A stretch of DNA of 64,000 bases from Bidens hawaiensis (GCA_021521415.1 JAIQDT010006501.1:62001-126000); one strand, 5' to 3'; shown: positions 1 to 13,218, counted from the first letter of the stretch. Translations and numbers: made by a program. The notes: a model not told the origin generated them from the letters alone.

Positions 1-1692
1 AAATCCCATACCCGTCCTATACCCCACGGAAAATTTAAAAAATAATCCCAAACCCATCCCTTACCTATAGTCCTATACCCGTCCCATCAGTTTCGGGTTT
101 CATTTCCATCCCTTACCTATACCCGTCCCAGATGTTTTGGGTATTATTTCAATTCCTAATCTTGTAACACAATTTTATAGCATGAATCATAATTAGGGAA
201 TTAATTGAAAAGAAAGGATGTTTGACCGAGTTTGACGATGCAACGAACTGGGGTTTTGGGTTTTGTGTTATTTTGCTTTGTCTCCATATTGTTGTTTTGT
301 TTGATGATTGCTTCAGTGACCAGTTGAATCCTATGAATTTGATTTGATTTGATTTCACACTTGTTTGGTCTTTCAAGTGTTAAGTTGTTGACTAATCGAA
401 TCTTGGTAGTTTGTACTTTTGTTTTGGGAAGATGATATAAAGAGCCCCTTATCTTTTGTATACTTATTTATTCATCCTTACTGTTTTTGTAAAAGAACAT
501 GTTAACATTTTAACATGTGTATTTGAGGTAAAGGTTAAGAAATGTGATAAAAATTCGTAGAAAAAAAAATCCTCAGAATTTTTTAATAAAAATAATAATA
601 TAATAATCGTAATTCAAATATAAACAAAAATTAAAAAAATAAAAAAAATAAAAAAAAAACTAAAACGTTTCCCACGTCTTTTGGGTTAAAAAAAAAAAGA
701 AAAAAAAAACACTAAGAAAACACAATTTTGAGAAAAAAGTCACATTGACGGAAAATAAAAACACAATTAATGACAAAAATATACAAAAAAACACAATGAA
801 AAATAAAAATACACAATAATATTTTTTTCTCAATATCGTGACTTTTTTTTGAAGAGTGAGGAAGATAGAGGAAACATTTTTGTTTTCATTTATTTCTTTT
901 TTTTCGCTGCCTATTTTAGTTTTGAGTTTTTATTTTTAAATTTCTTGGCCATAAATCCTTATCATTCTTCTCATTTTTTGTCTTTTTTATAGAATAACTT
1001 GACCCACGTATTTAATTCCAGTTTTTAAACCATAATAACAGCCAATACTAATCACCGAACAAATAACTAATGAAATAAAATCAAAGTTATAATATTACAT
1101 TATGACCAATTTTGGTAAAATTAGATAAATCAAGTAGCATACTTTATGATAAACAAACATAATTGATCGATATAAACAAACACAAATAAACATAATTGAT
1201 CGAGCATGTATGAACACAAATGAAGATAATTAAGTTAGTATTAATGTACACAAACGAACAAGTGCAATACATCACAATTAATTCAAACACACATCTATCT
1301 AAACTATGGCTTTGATTTACACTATTCATTCAAAAATATCCATTATAATTTTACGAAAAAGAAATTTATTATCATGATTCATCCGAATAGATCCATCTAT
1401 CCACCTTCCATGTTTCATCTAAAATCATCCATCAATGCTTAAACCTGTAATAGAAAAGAAGAAGCTCAAATACATAAGATCAAAAGTTTGGTTGTGTCCT
1501 CAGCTCAGCATATATATGTTTTGTACACACAGATGTTGCAAAAAACAAAAAAAAAGGAAGGAAAAGAATATCGATTGCTGCAGCAATCCGCAAACACATT
1601 TAATTTGTTGACTGAAATTACCATTTTAATACATATTGGATGACAAAATCAAGTTCACGCACCACAATCTCGAGTAATCTTTCATTTAACGA
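1..1692. other. AT-rich intergenic sequence, no gene seen
   Basis: The first 150 bases are a low-complexity stretch rich in CCCGTCCC-like words. It resembles the inside of the GGGTA-rich hAT MITE at 39845-40484 and may be the end of such an element. The rest is A/T-rich with long A runs and a short repeated phrase (CATAATTGATCGA) near 1159 and 1190. The last 250 bases should hold the 3' UTR of the TNL that ends at 1693. I see no coding potential. Confidence 0.6.
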
Positions 1693-4600
1693 TCATTGAT
1701 GCAGACAAAGGTTAAGAGAACTTACATAACAGCATAGAGAATTATGTAACCATGCAATTTCGATAGAAGACCCTGAAGCCTGCTGGATTGTAAATGTCTT
1801 TCTGTCTTTAATTTGTTCATCCCAAAATTCTAAGCAATCTGTTGATCTTTCCGTTGAACCACCATTACTTCGCCTAGGAACAAGTTCAACTTTAAACGTA
1901 CACCAACGAATGAAAAATGAAATATTACCATTCCATCGTGGCATATGCATCAATGAACTAAAGGGTATATAACATGTTTTCCTTATTTCAGTTGCACCAA
2001 ATTCGCCCAAAAAACAAGATTGATCGTTCATGTGCATCTCTTGCTTGATAACAATCATCAAATCGGGCGTCTCAGACCAATCAACACATATTAAGAATCC
2101 ACTATAGTCACTATACCAATTCTGCGGAAGCAGAAATGTAAATGTATCAGATGAAAAGGGCCTTGTCGATATGTCAAAACCTAGTCCCCGTGGAATGTCA
2201 AAATAATATCTTTCAAAACTCATAAAATGATCTTCAATTGCATTTCCCTGTCAGTCATTTAATCATGATGTACTTATATTATTCTGTTTGGGTTTATACA
2301 AAGATAGAAAATCAAGAACATTATATTTAAGATAGAGCCGAACCTGAAACACTGATTGCAATACATTCTCTCCACCACACACTTTATACCCAAGTGAGAC
2401 TTTCCACAACCATTTATAAGTTGTTGGAAAATCTTCTATGATAAGTGAGTCGCACTCTTTTGCATCAAGAACAGCTATGCTTGATGGGAGATCCGGCAAT
2501 TCTATAAGGCTTTTGCATTTTGAAATGTTAAGGAATTTGAGACGAGGAAGTTGCAAGAGGATGGAATGGATCCTCGAGAATCTGTTTTCACTCAAGTCTA
2601 GTACTTGTAAGTTACATAACTCACAAATATCAGAGGGGATGTCTTCGTCTAGTAAGTTGGACGATCTAAGACTCAAACTTTTAAGAAACGTGGAAAGTGA
2701 GGAAACCTGATTTTAAGATAGTATCGTAGAAAATCGTCTTCTAACCCTCTAGAAGTAATGTGTTTGAAGAAGAAAATCGAATCTAGAAAAGGAGGTAGTT
2801 GGCGCATAGGATGTAAAGAAAGCACCTCTAAGCAACAGTCTACATTAAAGAGATCTTGTGCTGGTGTCTCAAGTTGTATACAACCTGAGAGATGGAGCTC
2901 TTTCAATTTTTTTAGGCGACAAAAGTCGACTTCAATACTCTTTAGATAGAAGCAATCACTTAGATATAGAGAAACGAGGTTTGTACAAAATTGTACAATT
3001 GATGATGGTAAAACTTCTATCCCACTCTCTCCTAAACAAATATCTACCAAGCTATCCATGTTTGTTTTGATATCTGGAAACTTATGAAGATTAAAGCACC
3101 TCGAGAGTATAAGAGTCACCAATTTTGGCATCCCGGTGATGGCCGGAAACATTCCAAGATTTTCACATCCATACAAGTCCAGAAAAACAAGTCTTTTATG
3201 ACATCCAATTGATGGATGACATTCTTTTAAACCAGAACAATTACGGAGCATTAGTTTTTCAAGGAATGGAAGTCCCTCTAAATCTGGTATCTTGATTAGG
3301 TTTTTCGAATTACTGAGGTTGAACACTTTCAAATTTGGTAGATGCTGTTGTATAAAAAATCATACACAAGTCAGATATGTTGTTTGTTGGAATAACTGGA
3401 TCGAACAACACACAGTTCTTTGATGAACATCCGAACAAAATCAGATTTTGTGAAAACCCTTGATGACTCTTCTCATTATCATTCAAAACAGTAACCCACA
3501 AAGATTTTTAAAAGACTCAACCCCGCTAAAAAATCTAAGCATAAGTGGCATTTAAACTCAACCAATTAAGACTTAACCTGCTATGGCTCAACCTCAATAA
3601 ACAAAATCGATAGACACAAACAACTTAACTAACTCAAACTCTCACTAAAGCTAATTAATCAATATTAATCCCTACAGTGTCTTGATTCAGTTCCATAACT
3701 ATGTGGTCATATTATGTTTAAAATTTACTAATTTCCAGGTTGGTTAGATTAATAATTTGCTATGTTTACATTCGTAATAGAGCAAATTATATAGTAAGAA
3801 ATTACCTTATACCCCTCCCAGAGTTGTTCTTGCAAGCTTTCTTTCAAGATTAGACAGCAAAGCTTTGTTGGCTGGAAATTAGTTGGCAAAAGACTTGGAG
3901 GATAACATTCCCAATAAAATGACCGGAGATTTTTCATGGTAGCGACGACCTGAGGAAGATGTTGTGAACAATGCATCCTAGTGCTAGCAAAACCTAAAGC
4001 TTCAATGTTATCACTATTCTGCGATAAGGAATTGAAAGGTTGTTAGAGACAAGATGAATTAAACATTTTATATATATATATATATATATATTGCAAAGAT
4101 ACAGCTTAATCATTACCATTGTTGAGTTCATAGAACATATGCTTAAAATATGTTTGTCCTGCCAAACCCTACTATGTTTTTCAGGATTCTTTGGATACTC
4201 TCCTTGAACAATGTAATGGCCCAATTCTTGTACCAAATCATGCATATCCAACTTTCCTTGTGAATAACGCAAATTAAACACTTCATTTGAAACACTTATG
4301 AGAGCCTTTTGTGTCAACACCTTTATTCCTATAATAGGGTGAAAACCACAAGCCTCTAGGCTCAACATAGCATCTTCTAGCTTTTCCCCCCTATGAAAAC
4401 ATGCGATATCTAGGAACAACTCTTTCTCCATTGGTGTAAGTCCATCATAACTAATCTTTAGCAGTCCTATAATATCATTTTCTGGGATATCTTTTAGTCT
4501 CGCCAAGGCACTGTGCCATTCATTTACGTCTTTATCACATAGAAAAGAACCTAAAACTTTAAGTGCTAAAGGGAGTCCGCAAGCATAAGAAACAACATCT

Positions 4601-6130
4601 TTTGAAAGGATCTCATAAGTTTCTATAGGCATGTTATCTTGAGGTGCATGCTTACAAAAGAGCTTCATAGCCTCGCCATCATTTAACAATCTAATATTGT
4701 ATATCGCTTTAACTTTGTGAGCATTTAGTACATGATTATCTCTAGTTGTGATTATTACACGACTTCCTTCACCAAACCAATCTAGTGATCCAACTAACAT
4801 GTTTAGCTGGTCAAGGAATCGACATCGTCAAGAACAATCAATACTTTTCTATTACACAACCTTCTCTTTATCATGCGTCTACCTTCCTGAACACTCCCTA
4901 ATTTCAAATCCTTTTGTTTCAAAATATCTGAGAGTACTTTTTCTTGTAATATTTTTAAATCCGTACCTGCATGATATCTCCCTAACATTGTCCAGAAAGC
5001 AACAACCATCAAACTTTCTATATATTTCATTGTAAATAGAAGATGCAAGAGTAGTCTTACCACCACCACCCATCCCCCATATTCCAATCATGTGCACGCC
5101 ACCCTGCTCAACTTGTAAGTGTGCTCTCAATTCGTTTAAACGAGCCCTAATACCAATGAGTTCTTCATCGACATATGAATTCGAGGAAGACAAGATACAT
5201 GATACAATATCAACAATCTCTTTGATGCCTTTCGATTCATGCCTACACATTCGATGAAGTAATAATAATTAGCATATGCTCAAAATCAAACAAATTATCT
5301 TATATTGCACAATGAAATAAGATTGGTAGACCAGATCAATACCACAAGCACGTTAGTGGCCGTAAATTACTCATTGGTTTGTCAAGTCAGTAAGCTACAA
5401 ATATGACTGCGTGTTCATTAAATTTCAAAACAACAATCTGAAACTTTTGAATAATATGTATATTTTTCATGGCTCAATCCTCAAAATAAGATTACTAGTA
5501 TGAGGTACAAATCTCTTTGTATGTTCATCAAATCTCTAAGCAATAAAGTCCATACTTGGATACAAGCATTATAGAATTTTAACCTTACGCTACAAAAACT
5601 TACTAGAGTCATCTTACGCATAATGATTAAATATAAAATTACCCGTTTGCAGTATGCTTGATTACCCAACCCGATATGCTAGCTGATTGTACTAGTGCTT
5701 TTCTCCATGTATTAGCTTTGCTCATATTCTTCCAACAATGTTTGGCAATTTTCCAATTTGGATTTTGCATGTCTGATGGATTTACATGATAAAATATTGG
5801 CATAACGATTTGCCCTCTCTCATCTCTACATTTCATAATACACGCAAGTTCATCCAAACACCAAGAAGAATCGACATAGTTTTTGGAGAATATAATAATG
5901 GCGAACTTTGATTCTTTGATTGCCTTAAAGAGGGATTGAGCGATGGATTGGCCTCGGGGAAGTGTCTCGTCATCCTTGTAAGTGTCGATTCCTTGTTGCA
6001 CAAGAGCATCGTAGAGAAAATCCACATAAGTCTTACGTGTATCTTCTCCTCTGAAACTAAGAAATACATCGTATTTCCATGAGTGAGAAGATGAAGGAGC
6101 AGAGTAAGATGATGAGGATGAAGATGCCAT
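1693..6130 (-). pseudogene. TNL-1: five-exon TIR-NBS-LRR disease-resistance gene with three frameshifts
   Basis: Cytoplasmic TNL immune receptor. Exons, from GT/AG borders and phases: 6130-5643 TIR (DVFLSFRGEDTR, catalytic Glu in WCLDEL); 5242-4117 NB-ARC (P-loop GIWGMGGGGKTTLA, kinase-2 VLIVLDDVD, RNBS-B GSRVIITTRD, GLPLA, MHD intact as MHDLVQE); 4018-3806 LRR entry (QLWEGYK); 3344-2344 LRRs; 2247-1693 post-LRR C-JID domain (NWYSDYSGFLIC). Total is about 3,383 coding bases (about 1,127 residues). One extra base lies in the A-run at about 4951-4959 and one base is missing at about 4810; together they restore the frame. A third, uncompensated lost base lies near 2705 in the LRR exon. Either a young pseudogene or an intact gene with homopolymer base-calling errors. 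Confidence 0.9.
4066..4091. repeat. (TA)n microsatellite in TNL-1 intron 2
   Basis: A run of about twelve TA dinucleotides in the intron between the NB-ARC exon and the first LRR exon, just downstream of the splice donor at 4116. Confidence 0.9.
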
Positions 6131-8389
6131 TGTGTTTTGATTTGTATGGAATGAGTATACCTCTAAGGATGACGAAGAAAAGAAGTATGTGGTTTAAGTT
6201 TGTATTATCCTATATGAATGAGTAAATACAAAGAAATTCCTGGAAACTTAATGTCAAGGAAGCTACTTGATGTAAGCACATCTTTATGAACAATGAAATT
6301 AAAAAGAATAAAAAATTAAGAATATACATTTTTTTTCAATTATAAAAGAAAATATTTTTGCTTATATCTTTAATTGTCAGATATATAAAGACACAATTAT
6401 AATCAATTTAATCTTATTTAAACACAACACATTACCGGATTAAAGTTTTAATAAACCTAAAATGGGGTGGTTTTTATAACATTGATATCTGTGTAAAAAG
6501 GAAGGGTTTAGGAAATTTCTTGGATAGAAGCACTTTATTAAAATTAAAAATATAATCATATATATAAGAATTGCATATCGTGTTGTCTAGCTACTTGTGA
6601 CATTGATGTCTTACCTACCTAATATATTACAGAGTAGATTACACAAACTGGCCATACTATAGTTTTATAAAAATAGTCAAACAAATCTTAAACTACCTAA
6701 TATGTAAACTTGATCTATGTATTTTTTATTTATTTATTTATTAATTTATTTTTATCTCCTCACAAAAAAATCAAATGGAATTGAGGCTTCTCATGTTAAG
6801 TGAAGAAGAGTGCCGAGTTAGTTATGAATAATAGAAAGGGATGTACCATCTATAGCTAGTGGCGTGAAGTGAAAGTCAAAAGAATTATTCTAATGCGCAA
6901 ACATATATATCTTGTAGTGTTGATGGTATGTATAAAGGGTGGATGGTGAAAAAAAGAAACAGTGCATATCATTGCATCTATTGTAAGCATAACTACTTAG
7001 AACATAAATTGTGATTCAAAATTTGTATTTTGTGGAACTTATCTATATGTTATATGTTGTTTTGTTAAATTGTGAGTTTGAGTTGAAGCTAACAATTTAG
7101 TTTAACTAATTTTAGACTTAATTTGTTGTTAAAAAACTTATTTTATATGTTTTTGTTTTGAAATTAAGCCAAACCGAGCAGAATTGAGTTGGTCGATTGA
7201 AAACTAGTCCAAGTTCGAACATAAAAAATCCGTTCATTTTGCAAATTCAAATCAATAATAGATGCACTGGTTGTAGCTGAGCCGAGTTCAAGCTTTAAAA
7301 CATTTATGACCACTCATATTTCATAAAGGTCTATAGGTGGCTGACAATTTTACACAAAAAGTATATGCTATTTTTGATTTTGATCTGTTTTCAGCTTAGA
7401 TACATTTATGACCACTCATACGTTTATATTAGAAATTTTCCATTTCTTTGCCTTGTCTAGTTAGACAAAGTATGAGTGCATTTGGGCATCATGGATAGAT
7501 GATTTTTGGGGGTGCTTATAAGAAGAGATAATATGATGTGGATGTGATAGGGTATGATGTAAATGGTTTGTGAGACGAGTAGGAGGAAAGAGAAGAGATG
7601 TTGTGTTATGGTGGAGTCAAATGGCAAGTGATGTATAAAAACACTCTAAAAAAATATTAGAGATGGTCTTAGCTCTTGGTGTTTCTTTTATCCTTTTTTC
7701 TTCTTTTAATAAAACTGTCTCTTTGTTTCATTTAAGAGTAGTGTTTACATCGGAATGGAAGTCAAACATGCAACAAACCACGTTGCTAGCCCTTTTTGAA
7801 TGGTAAAACTAATTTTTTTAAAAATTATATTAATTGATCTTGGTTTATAATTTATTTGTAAAGAGAGACAAATTTATAATTTACGGTACTAAAATACTAA
7901 AAAAGTGATGGACAGCACCACAATCTTATTAATTAAACACAAATCTTCAAAGACATCTATCATTTATAGAGTTTCAAGCATTTATCATAACTATTCTGTG
8001 AATGTGCTTCTAATCTTGGGGATATCCTTCAAGTTCCTTTTACAAATAATACAAGTCAAACAATACAACTAATTTTATGTTCTTGTATATATTATATGAA
8101 ACAGTTGATGTGTTCGACCGTCTATTTTATTTATCAAATAATATATGGCCACTTAATCCCAAGAGGAGCCAGTCAGCCAATGATGCAACAAAATGGTTCA
8201 ATGAGTGGATTTTCAAAATTAAAACAATAGGTCAATATGGGAAGGAGTCAAGGAAAAGCATCCTTAATCTACATAGCAAAGCAGATTATATATATTTCTT
8301 ATGAGTTTTCATTTGGAATCACTTTAAGGTATTCAACTGTTCTTATAAAAAATGCATTTATATTCATATAATAGAGAGTGAACATCCCA
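6131..8389. other. Intergenic, includes upstream region of TNL-1
   Basis: No coding region seen. The block at about 6440-6720 is clearly homologous to 39060-39340 upstream of TNL-4 and, in part, to 32140-32600, so it is a conserved TNL upstream segment. 7120-7330 carries GAGCCGAGTTCAAGC-type words common in plant MITEs, but I could not fix its borders. Confidence 0.6.
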
Positions 8390-8670
8390 ATTCAATACAT
8401 ATTGCTATATTCACTGTCAACATCTTTAAAAACTGAAAGTCGACCATGAGAAGCCAGTATCTTTGTTGCCGCGCCTTTGCTCTTGCCACCTCATGTAGCA
8501 AACCAAGTAAAAGTATTTCTACTGAATCCATCGTCACCGGGATTTACCTTTTCCAGAATTTCGTCAACGGGGACACTTTCTAATTTAGCCAATGCACTTG
8601 TCTACTCAAGCTTGTCTTTGCCATGTAAAAAAGAGGCCAAATTTTTAAGCACGCAGGCAACGTTACACGT
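8390..8670 (-). pseudogene. NB-ARC relic (3' part), sister to the TNL-3 end
   Basis: Read on the minus strand, this matches the last quarter of the NBS exon at 25386-26340. It has the same HGKDKLE / TSALA / DEILEKVNPGDDG series and the same unusual RNTF wording after it. In-frame stops interrupt it (one after KDKLE, one after the RNTF segment), and similarity ends abruptly near 8665. It is probably the downstream remnant of the gene whose TIR exon lies at 10907-11379, with a Copia fragment now between them. Confidence 0.7.
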
Positions 8671-8759
8671 TTCATTAGTTTGATGTTTTTTTTGGCTCAC
8701 TTATGAGATAAAAAGGTTGTGACTTCAATACACAGAATTTTGTGAATTAGGTTGTTCTA

Positions 8760-9840
8760 AAACTCACCGATCTTACCAAACCAAGCATGCGGTGACTGTT
8801 TTAAACCGTAATCGCTTTCTTTAACTGACAAACATAATTTGGAAACTTTTGACCTACAAAACCTCCCTGGCCCATGCATTATTCGATCTAAAACGCCATA
8901 CAAGAACACATTAGTAACATCCATTTGCCACAAATTCCGACATTTGTACGCATCGATAGCTAAAATTACTTGAACCGAAACTAGTTTAGCTCCGGAAATA
9001 AACGTTTCATACTCGATTTCGTACTCCTATGGAAAAGTCGTGCTACTAATCGAGCCTTATATCTTTCTATCGATTCGTTGGCCCGCCTTTTAATTTTAAA
9101 AACCCACTTGCATGAAATTGCTTTTCCATCACACGGCTTCAGAACAAGATGCCAAGTCTCTTTACTGGCTAAAGCTTCTAACTCTTTCTTCATGGGTTCC
9201 ATCCACTTAGGATCTTATATAGCTTGTTCTACGGTCTCAGGTTAGGTTTCTTGAATGATAAGTAAAGCAACATTCACGTGTTTCGGGTTATACCTTCTGA
9301 TTCATCAGACCTTCAAACAACCTGTACACCACCCTCTGCATTAACTAATTCAGTTGAGGTGCTAGTTTGATCGTTCATTTGACTAACTGAAGAACAGGTT
9401 CATTATGGATTAAAACATTCCCGTTTCGTATTCCAGAAAACTCAGGTTCACTGTTAGTTGTCTGTCAGATTGTTCATCTAGGTGATTATCAACAACCTGA
9501 ACCGTAACATACTCATCATACTCTTTTTGTAGGTCATGTGTGTCGGGAAAGACTTCTTTACTTGGTTACCACCATGATGAGTTTTCATCAAATATTACGT
9601 CCCAAGGCACTTAAATTAGCCAGGTACTCGGCTCACAACTTCAGTTTCCTTTATTTTCATTAGCATAACAAAAAATACATCTCATTGCCTTTTTCTCCAA
9701 CTTGTGTTTGAGATGTCCCGAGGTGAACAAGTAACACGTGCATACGAAGACCCAAAAATAACTAACATTTGGCCGGATTTTGAACATTGATGCGGGCCAA
9801 GTGTAGAAGAACGGGCCATTATGTTTTTGGAGTTCCAAAA
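8760..9840 (-). mobile_element. Degenerate Ty1/Copia pol fragment
   Basis: Minus-strand translation gives the end of a Copia integrase (KLEKKAMRCIF at about 9641-9838), a linker, then the start of the reverse transcriptase (KWVFKIKRRANESIERYKAR at about 9050-9140) and, after frameshifts, an AKLVSVQVILAI / QMDVTNVFLYG series down to about 8800. Several stops and frameshifts; no LTRs found. It differs from the Copia element at 12094-20382 and looks older. Confidence 0.8.
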
Positions 9841-10392
9841 TCGCGCTTCAAAAGGGGCTGCACGGAAATGGGCTTAACTTGGGCTACGGACCTACATTTC
9901 AAGCGTGCTACCAGTCGAAACGACCGTTGAAACGTGGGCCACGTTGTGGTAACCAGACACATGCAGGTTATCCCATTTACTTTTCCGAAATAAGGCTTCT
10001 AGATACACTTTTGGGTCACTTTTGTGTTTTTCGTCTGCTTTTTGTGTTTTGTTTTGGGCAGTTGTTGGGCCTAGGGTTGTTTGTTTTGGCCCAAGCCTAT
10101 TTTAAATTCTCTATTAATATGTTATGAATGTATTGTGACTGATCATTGATCAGATTAAATAAAAAAAACTTTTGGCTTTTCAAGTTCTTGACTTTTGGGT
10201 CGAATTTAAGGGTTTGGGGAAGGATCTTCACGGGTATTTCAAGAATCAACGTAATTAGCCTTCAGATTCTCATCGTACGCTGCATTAAGCATATTCTCAT
10301 ATGGTCTTGTAGCCCATTTCTTGTTGTGGCAATCAAATAATGTCTCTCATATGGACCTACTTTGAAAAATGATTCCAATTTTGTCACCTAAA
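9841..10392. other. Unassigned sequence between Copia fragment and 217-bp repeat
   Basis: Two short plus-strand open frames (9879-10127 and 10146-10340) resemble nothing I recognise. T-rich, with repeated GGGCC/TTGGGCC words. Probably transposon-derived filler. Confidence 0.4.
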
Positions 10393-10830
10393 TTTTAGAA
10401 TTCAAAAAATGTCTCTCTCTAACTCAACTTTGACGATGTGCTAGAAAAATTCAAAGTGGACGGAGTTTACAAGGAATGAAAGTCAAAAAAAACCTGTCAG
10501 GAATTCATTAATTTTGTTAATTTTGACATGTGGCTTTTTCTACACGGACTTTCAAAAACCGTCGGAAATTAAACCAAATATATTGTTGGCAACAACTTTT
10601 TAGTGACATTTTTAGAATTCAAAAAATGTCTCTCTCTAACTCAACTTTGACGATGTGCTAGAAAAATTCAAAGTGGACGGAGTTTACAAGGAATGAAAGT
10701 CAAAAAAACCTGTCAGGAATTTATTAATTTTGTTAATTTTGACATGTGGCTTTTTCTACACGGTCTTTCAAAAACCGTTTGAAATTAAACCAAATATGTT
10801 GTTAGCAACAACTTTTTAGTGACATTTTTA
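10393..10830. repeat. Tandem duplication, two 217-bp units
   Basis: The phrase TTAGAATTCAAAAAATGTC begins at about 10395 and again 217 bases later. The two units stay nearly identical through TCAACTTTGACGATGTGC and GACATGTGGCTTTTTC up to the GACATTTTTAGAA end. The few differences (for example CCGTCGGAA against CCGTTTGAA) point to a fairly young duplication. It lies in what would be intron 1 of TNL-2. Confidence 0.85.
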
Positions 10831-10906
10831 GAAAGTTTTTAAAAAGATGGTTAAATATAGAATCTCACTTGAAAAGGATCTTTAGGTAATGTTTCCCGAA
10901 ACTTAC

Positions 10907-11379
10907 ACATTGTCTTTAAGGTGCCATCCAACCAAATTGCTTGCACCAACAAGTGCTTCTCTCCATAAATCAACTTTGTTGTTGTTCTTGAACTCATACA
11001 TGGTAAATGCTTTTTGAAAATTTGTATCTTGTTTTCGCACTTCAGAGGGATCCACGTGATAGAATATGGGCAAAACGATTAGTCCTCTCGTGCCCATGCA
11101 ATCCATGATACACAAAAGTTCATCCAAGCACCAAGAAGAAGTGACATAGTTCTTAGAGAATACAACGATGGCAATCCGTGATTCTTGAATAGCCTTTGTG
11201 AGGGATGACGCAATGGGTGCGCCCGGTGAAAGTGCTTTATCATCTATGTAAGTGGGAATTCCTTTCTGTTCAAGAGCCGAGTACAGATGACTTACAAAAG
11301 AGTTGCGAGTATCTTCTCCTCTAAAATTTAGAAAGACGTCATGTTTACACGGCGGAGAAGACCAAGATGAATGTGCCAT
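10907..11379 (-). pseudogene. TNL-2: isolated TIR exon of a dismembered TNL
   Basis: An intact TIR exon of 157 codons plus two bases, ending in a good donor (AATGT|GTAAGT) with the same phase 2 as the other TNL exon 1s here. It shows DVFLNFRGEDTR at the start, the YIDDKALSPG BB-loop region, the catalytic Glu in SSWCLDEL, and FYHVDPSEVRKQ. If the intron were unspliced the frame stops after GWHLKDNV, giving a 158-residue TIR-only protein. No NBS exon follows in place: the 217-bp repeat and a Copia fragment come next, then an NB-ARC scrap at 8390-8670. It could be transcribed as a TIR-only protein, but I take it as the 5' end of a broken gene. Confidence 0.85.
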
Positions 11380-12088
11380 TGATGTGTTGGTTATTTGGAA
11401 CCAGTGTAAGCTTAGAACAAGGATAAAATAAGATGTATATGGTTTACTTTCTGGGAAGCATATGCCAAAGACATCGGGGAGTTCATAAAATTTTCAAGAG
11501 ACAACCTGTTACTTGAGATATACCCCAGCTTTACAAATCCAAAGTCAAACAACAACTTTACGAATATCATACTATAAGAAAGTCAATGAGTAAAACAAAG
11601 CTAGTGAATTTAAAAGAAAGTCAACTAGCGTTTAAATTTCAAGTTGAACTCAAAACCGGCTTAGAACGTCCAAGACTGATTCAATCATCCTCTATGACAC
11701 CTGATTTGCTAGCATGAAAGTGACAAAAGAGCCTGTGACACATAAATAATAAATTTAAAACCCAAAACATAAGTCACAAAGAATGAAATAGCTAGCAAAT
11801 GTACAACTTAACTAACCTACCCCATGAATAACAACACTGTTGTACTCTAAAACATGATTTTTTCCTTAAACTCATCTTTCACATATTTACACATCCATCT
11901 TTTTTATGTTCATAAAAGAACTTGTTAATACTTTCAAAAGAAAACAGTATAGTTTATAACCACCAAAAAAGGAAATAGTTATTTTAGGTCTCATCAAGAC
12001 TTACCCAGTCATTTGTCGATAGCTTTTGTTAACATATTTCATAAAATCAATACTTTTACGTTAGTAATCATCCATACATAATAAATAA
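11380..12088. other. Intergenic, upstream of TNL-2
   Basis: AT-rich; no open frame or repeat border recognised. Ends at the CTAAC target-site duplication (12089-12093) of the Copia element. Confidence 0.6.
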
Positions 12089-12093
12089 CTAAC

Positions 12094-12663
12094 TGTAGGA
12101 ACCGAATTCGTGAATTGAGTAAATAAACAGAAAATTAACAAACAGTTTTATTACTTATACAATACAATACAAGAATCTGAAATACAATACAAAATCAAAG
12201 AAATAAACCAAATACAACACGAAAAAAAAATGTAAACGGTTTGGCTGAGGATCGTGTTGAACACGGGGCCCTTAAAACAATATTTAAAGTCTCCCAAGAG
12301 AACTCGTTGTTTCCCAGGGTACAATAGCCGGAGCAGTAGTACTGCCGGAGTTAACCGTAAACCTGAAAAAGGTTCGAATAAAAGAAACCAGAAATGTAGA
12401 AGAAGAAGAAGTTGGAAAAACCTTGCAACAATGCTTGTGTTGTGTGTAAGGTTTGGCGTGTGTTGCAACTTAGTTTACCTCTCTATTTATAGAGGAAAAA
12501 CAAGGCACAAGTTCTTCATCCCACCAATGTGGGATACACCACTATAGTATTTTCTTTCAAATACACACAATAACACATCGATATCTCATTCATCAATGTC
12601 TATAAGTGTGCATTTGTTGTGTCATAACAACCTACTAATGCACACGTAACAAATTTTCCAACA
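12094..12663 (-). repeat. Copia 3' LTR
   Basis: 570 bp, TG...CA bounded, matching 19815-20382 along its full length. On the minus strand the U3 promoter element TATAAATAG lies at about 12484-12492. Opens directly onto the polypurine tract. Confidence 0.95.
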
Positions 12664-12673
12664 ATCCCCCACA
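12664..12673 (-). other. Copia polypurine tract
   Basis: On the minus strand this reads TGTGGGGGAT just before the TGTTGG start of the 3' LTR, the usual place and composition of the plus-strand primer. Confidence 0.75.
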
Positions 12674-13218
12674 TGAATGGAAATCGATTCTTCGAAGTAA
12701 GTTTCAGTAGTTGAGTATTGTCGGATAGGTAGGTGTTACCCTTTGAACTTTCCGTTGTGAAGCATACTTAGCCTCCTAGCGATTTGTAGTCGCGATGACT
12801 TTGAAAAGACCCCATTTGTGTAGACGAAAATATGCCTTCACACAATACTCTCCCTGGTCTGGTCAACCCCTCATTCTTGTGTCCGTTATGGTCATGGATC
12901 ACGGTCCTGGTTCTGCGAGAGCTCTAGGAAATTGCGCCTCCCCACAATTCCATTCGAAGCGACCACACTTCTCTCTAACATAGGTGATTCCCATGAATTA
13001 TTAAAAGCATCATGGTTATTTTCACTTAACCTTAATATGCTTAACCTCTCCCAAATGTCACTGGTTTTAGGGTACTCCCCTAGGAGAAAGGACTAGGAAG
13101 TTCAAGACTCCCTTTGGTTTTGGGGTACTCCCCCACAGTGACTGCCTCTGGTCATATGATTAAGTTTGCCTATTGAACTTAGCTCTTAGGATCTCCAGTC
13201 TGCTAAGTTAGGTTTCCC

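Noticed and set aside
7440..7690. MITE ending in GATGGTCTTA downstream of the TNL-1 promoter
   Set aside because: The right end resembles a Harbinger terminus, but no matching left end was found.
8477..8683. Plus-strand frames at 8477 and 25402 with shared SSPGFTFSRISS peptide
   Set aside because: Antisense shadows of the NB-ARC sequences on the minus strand.
12254..12547. 97-residue frames in both Copia LTRs
   Set aside because: Present in the LTR only, antisense to the retroelement; no coding signature.
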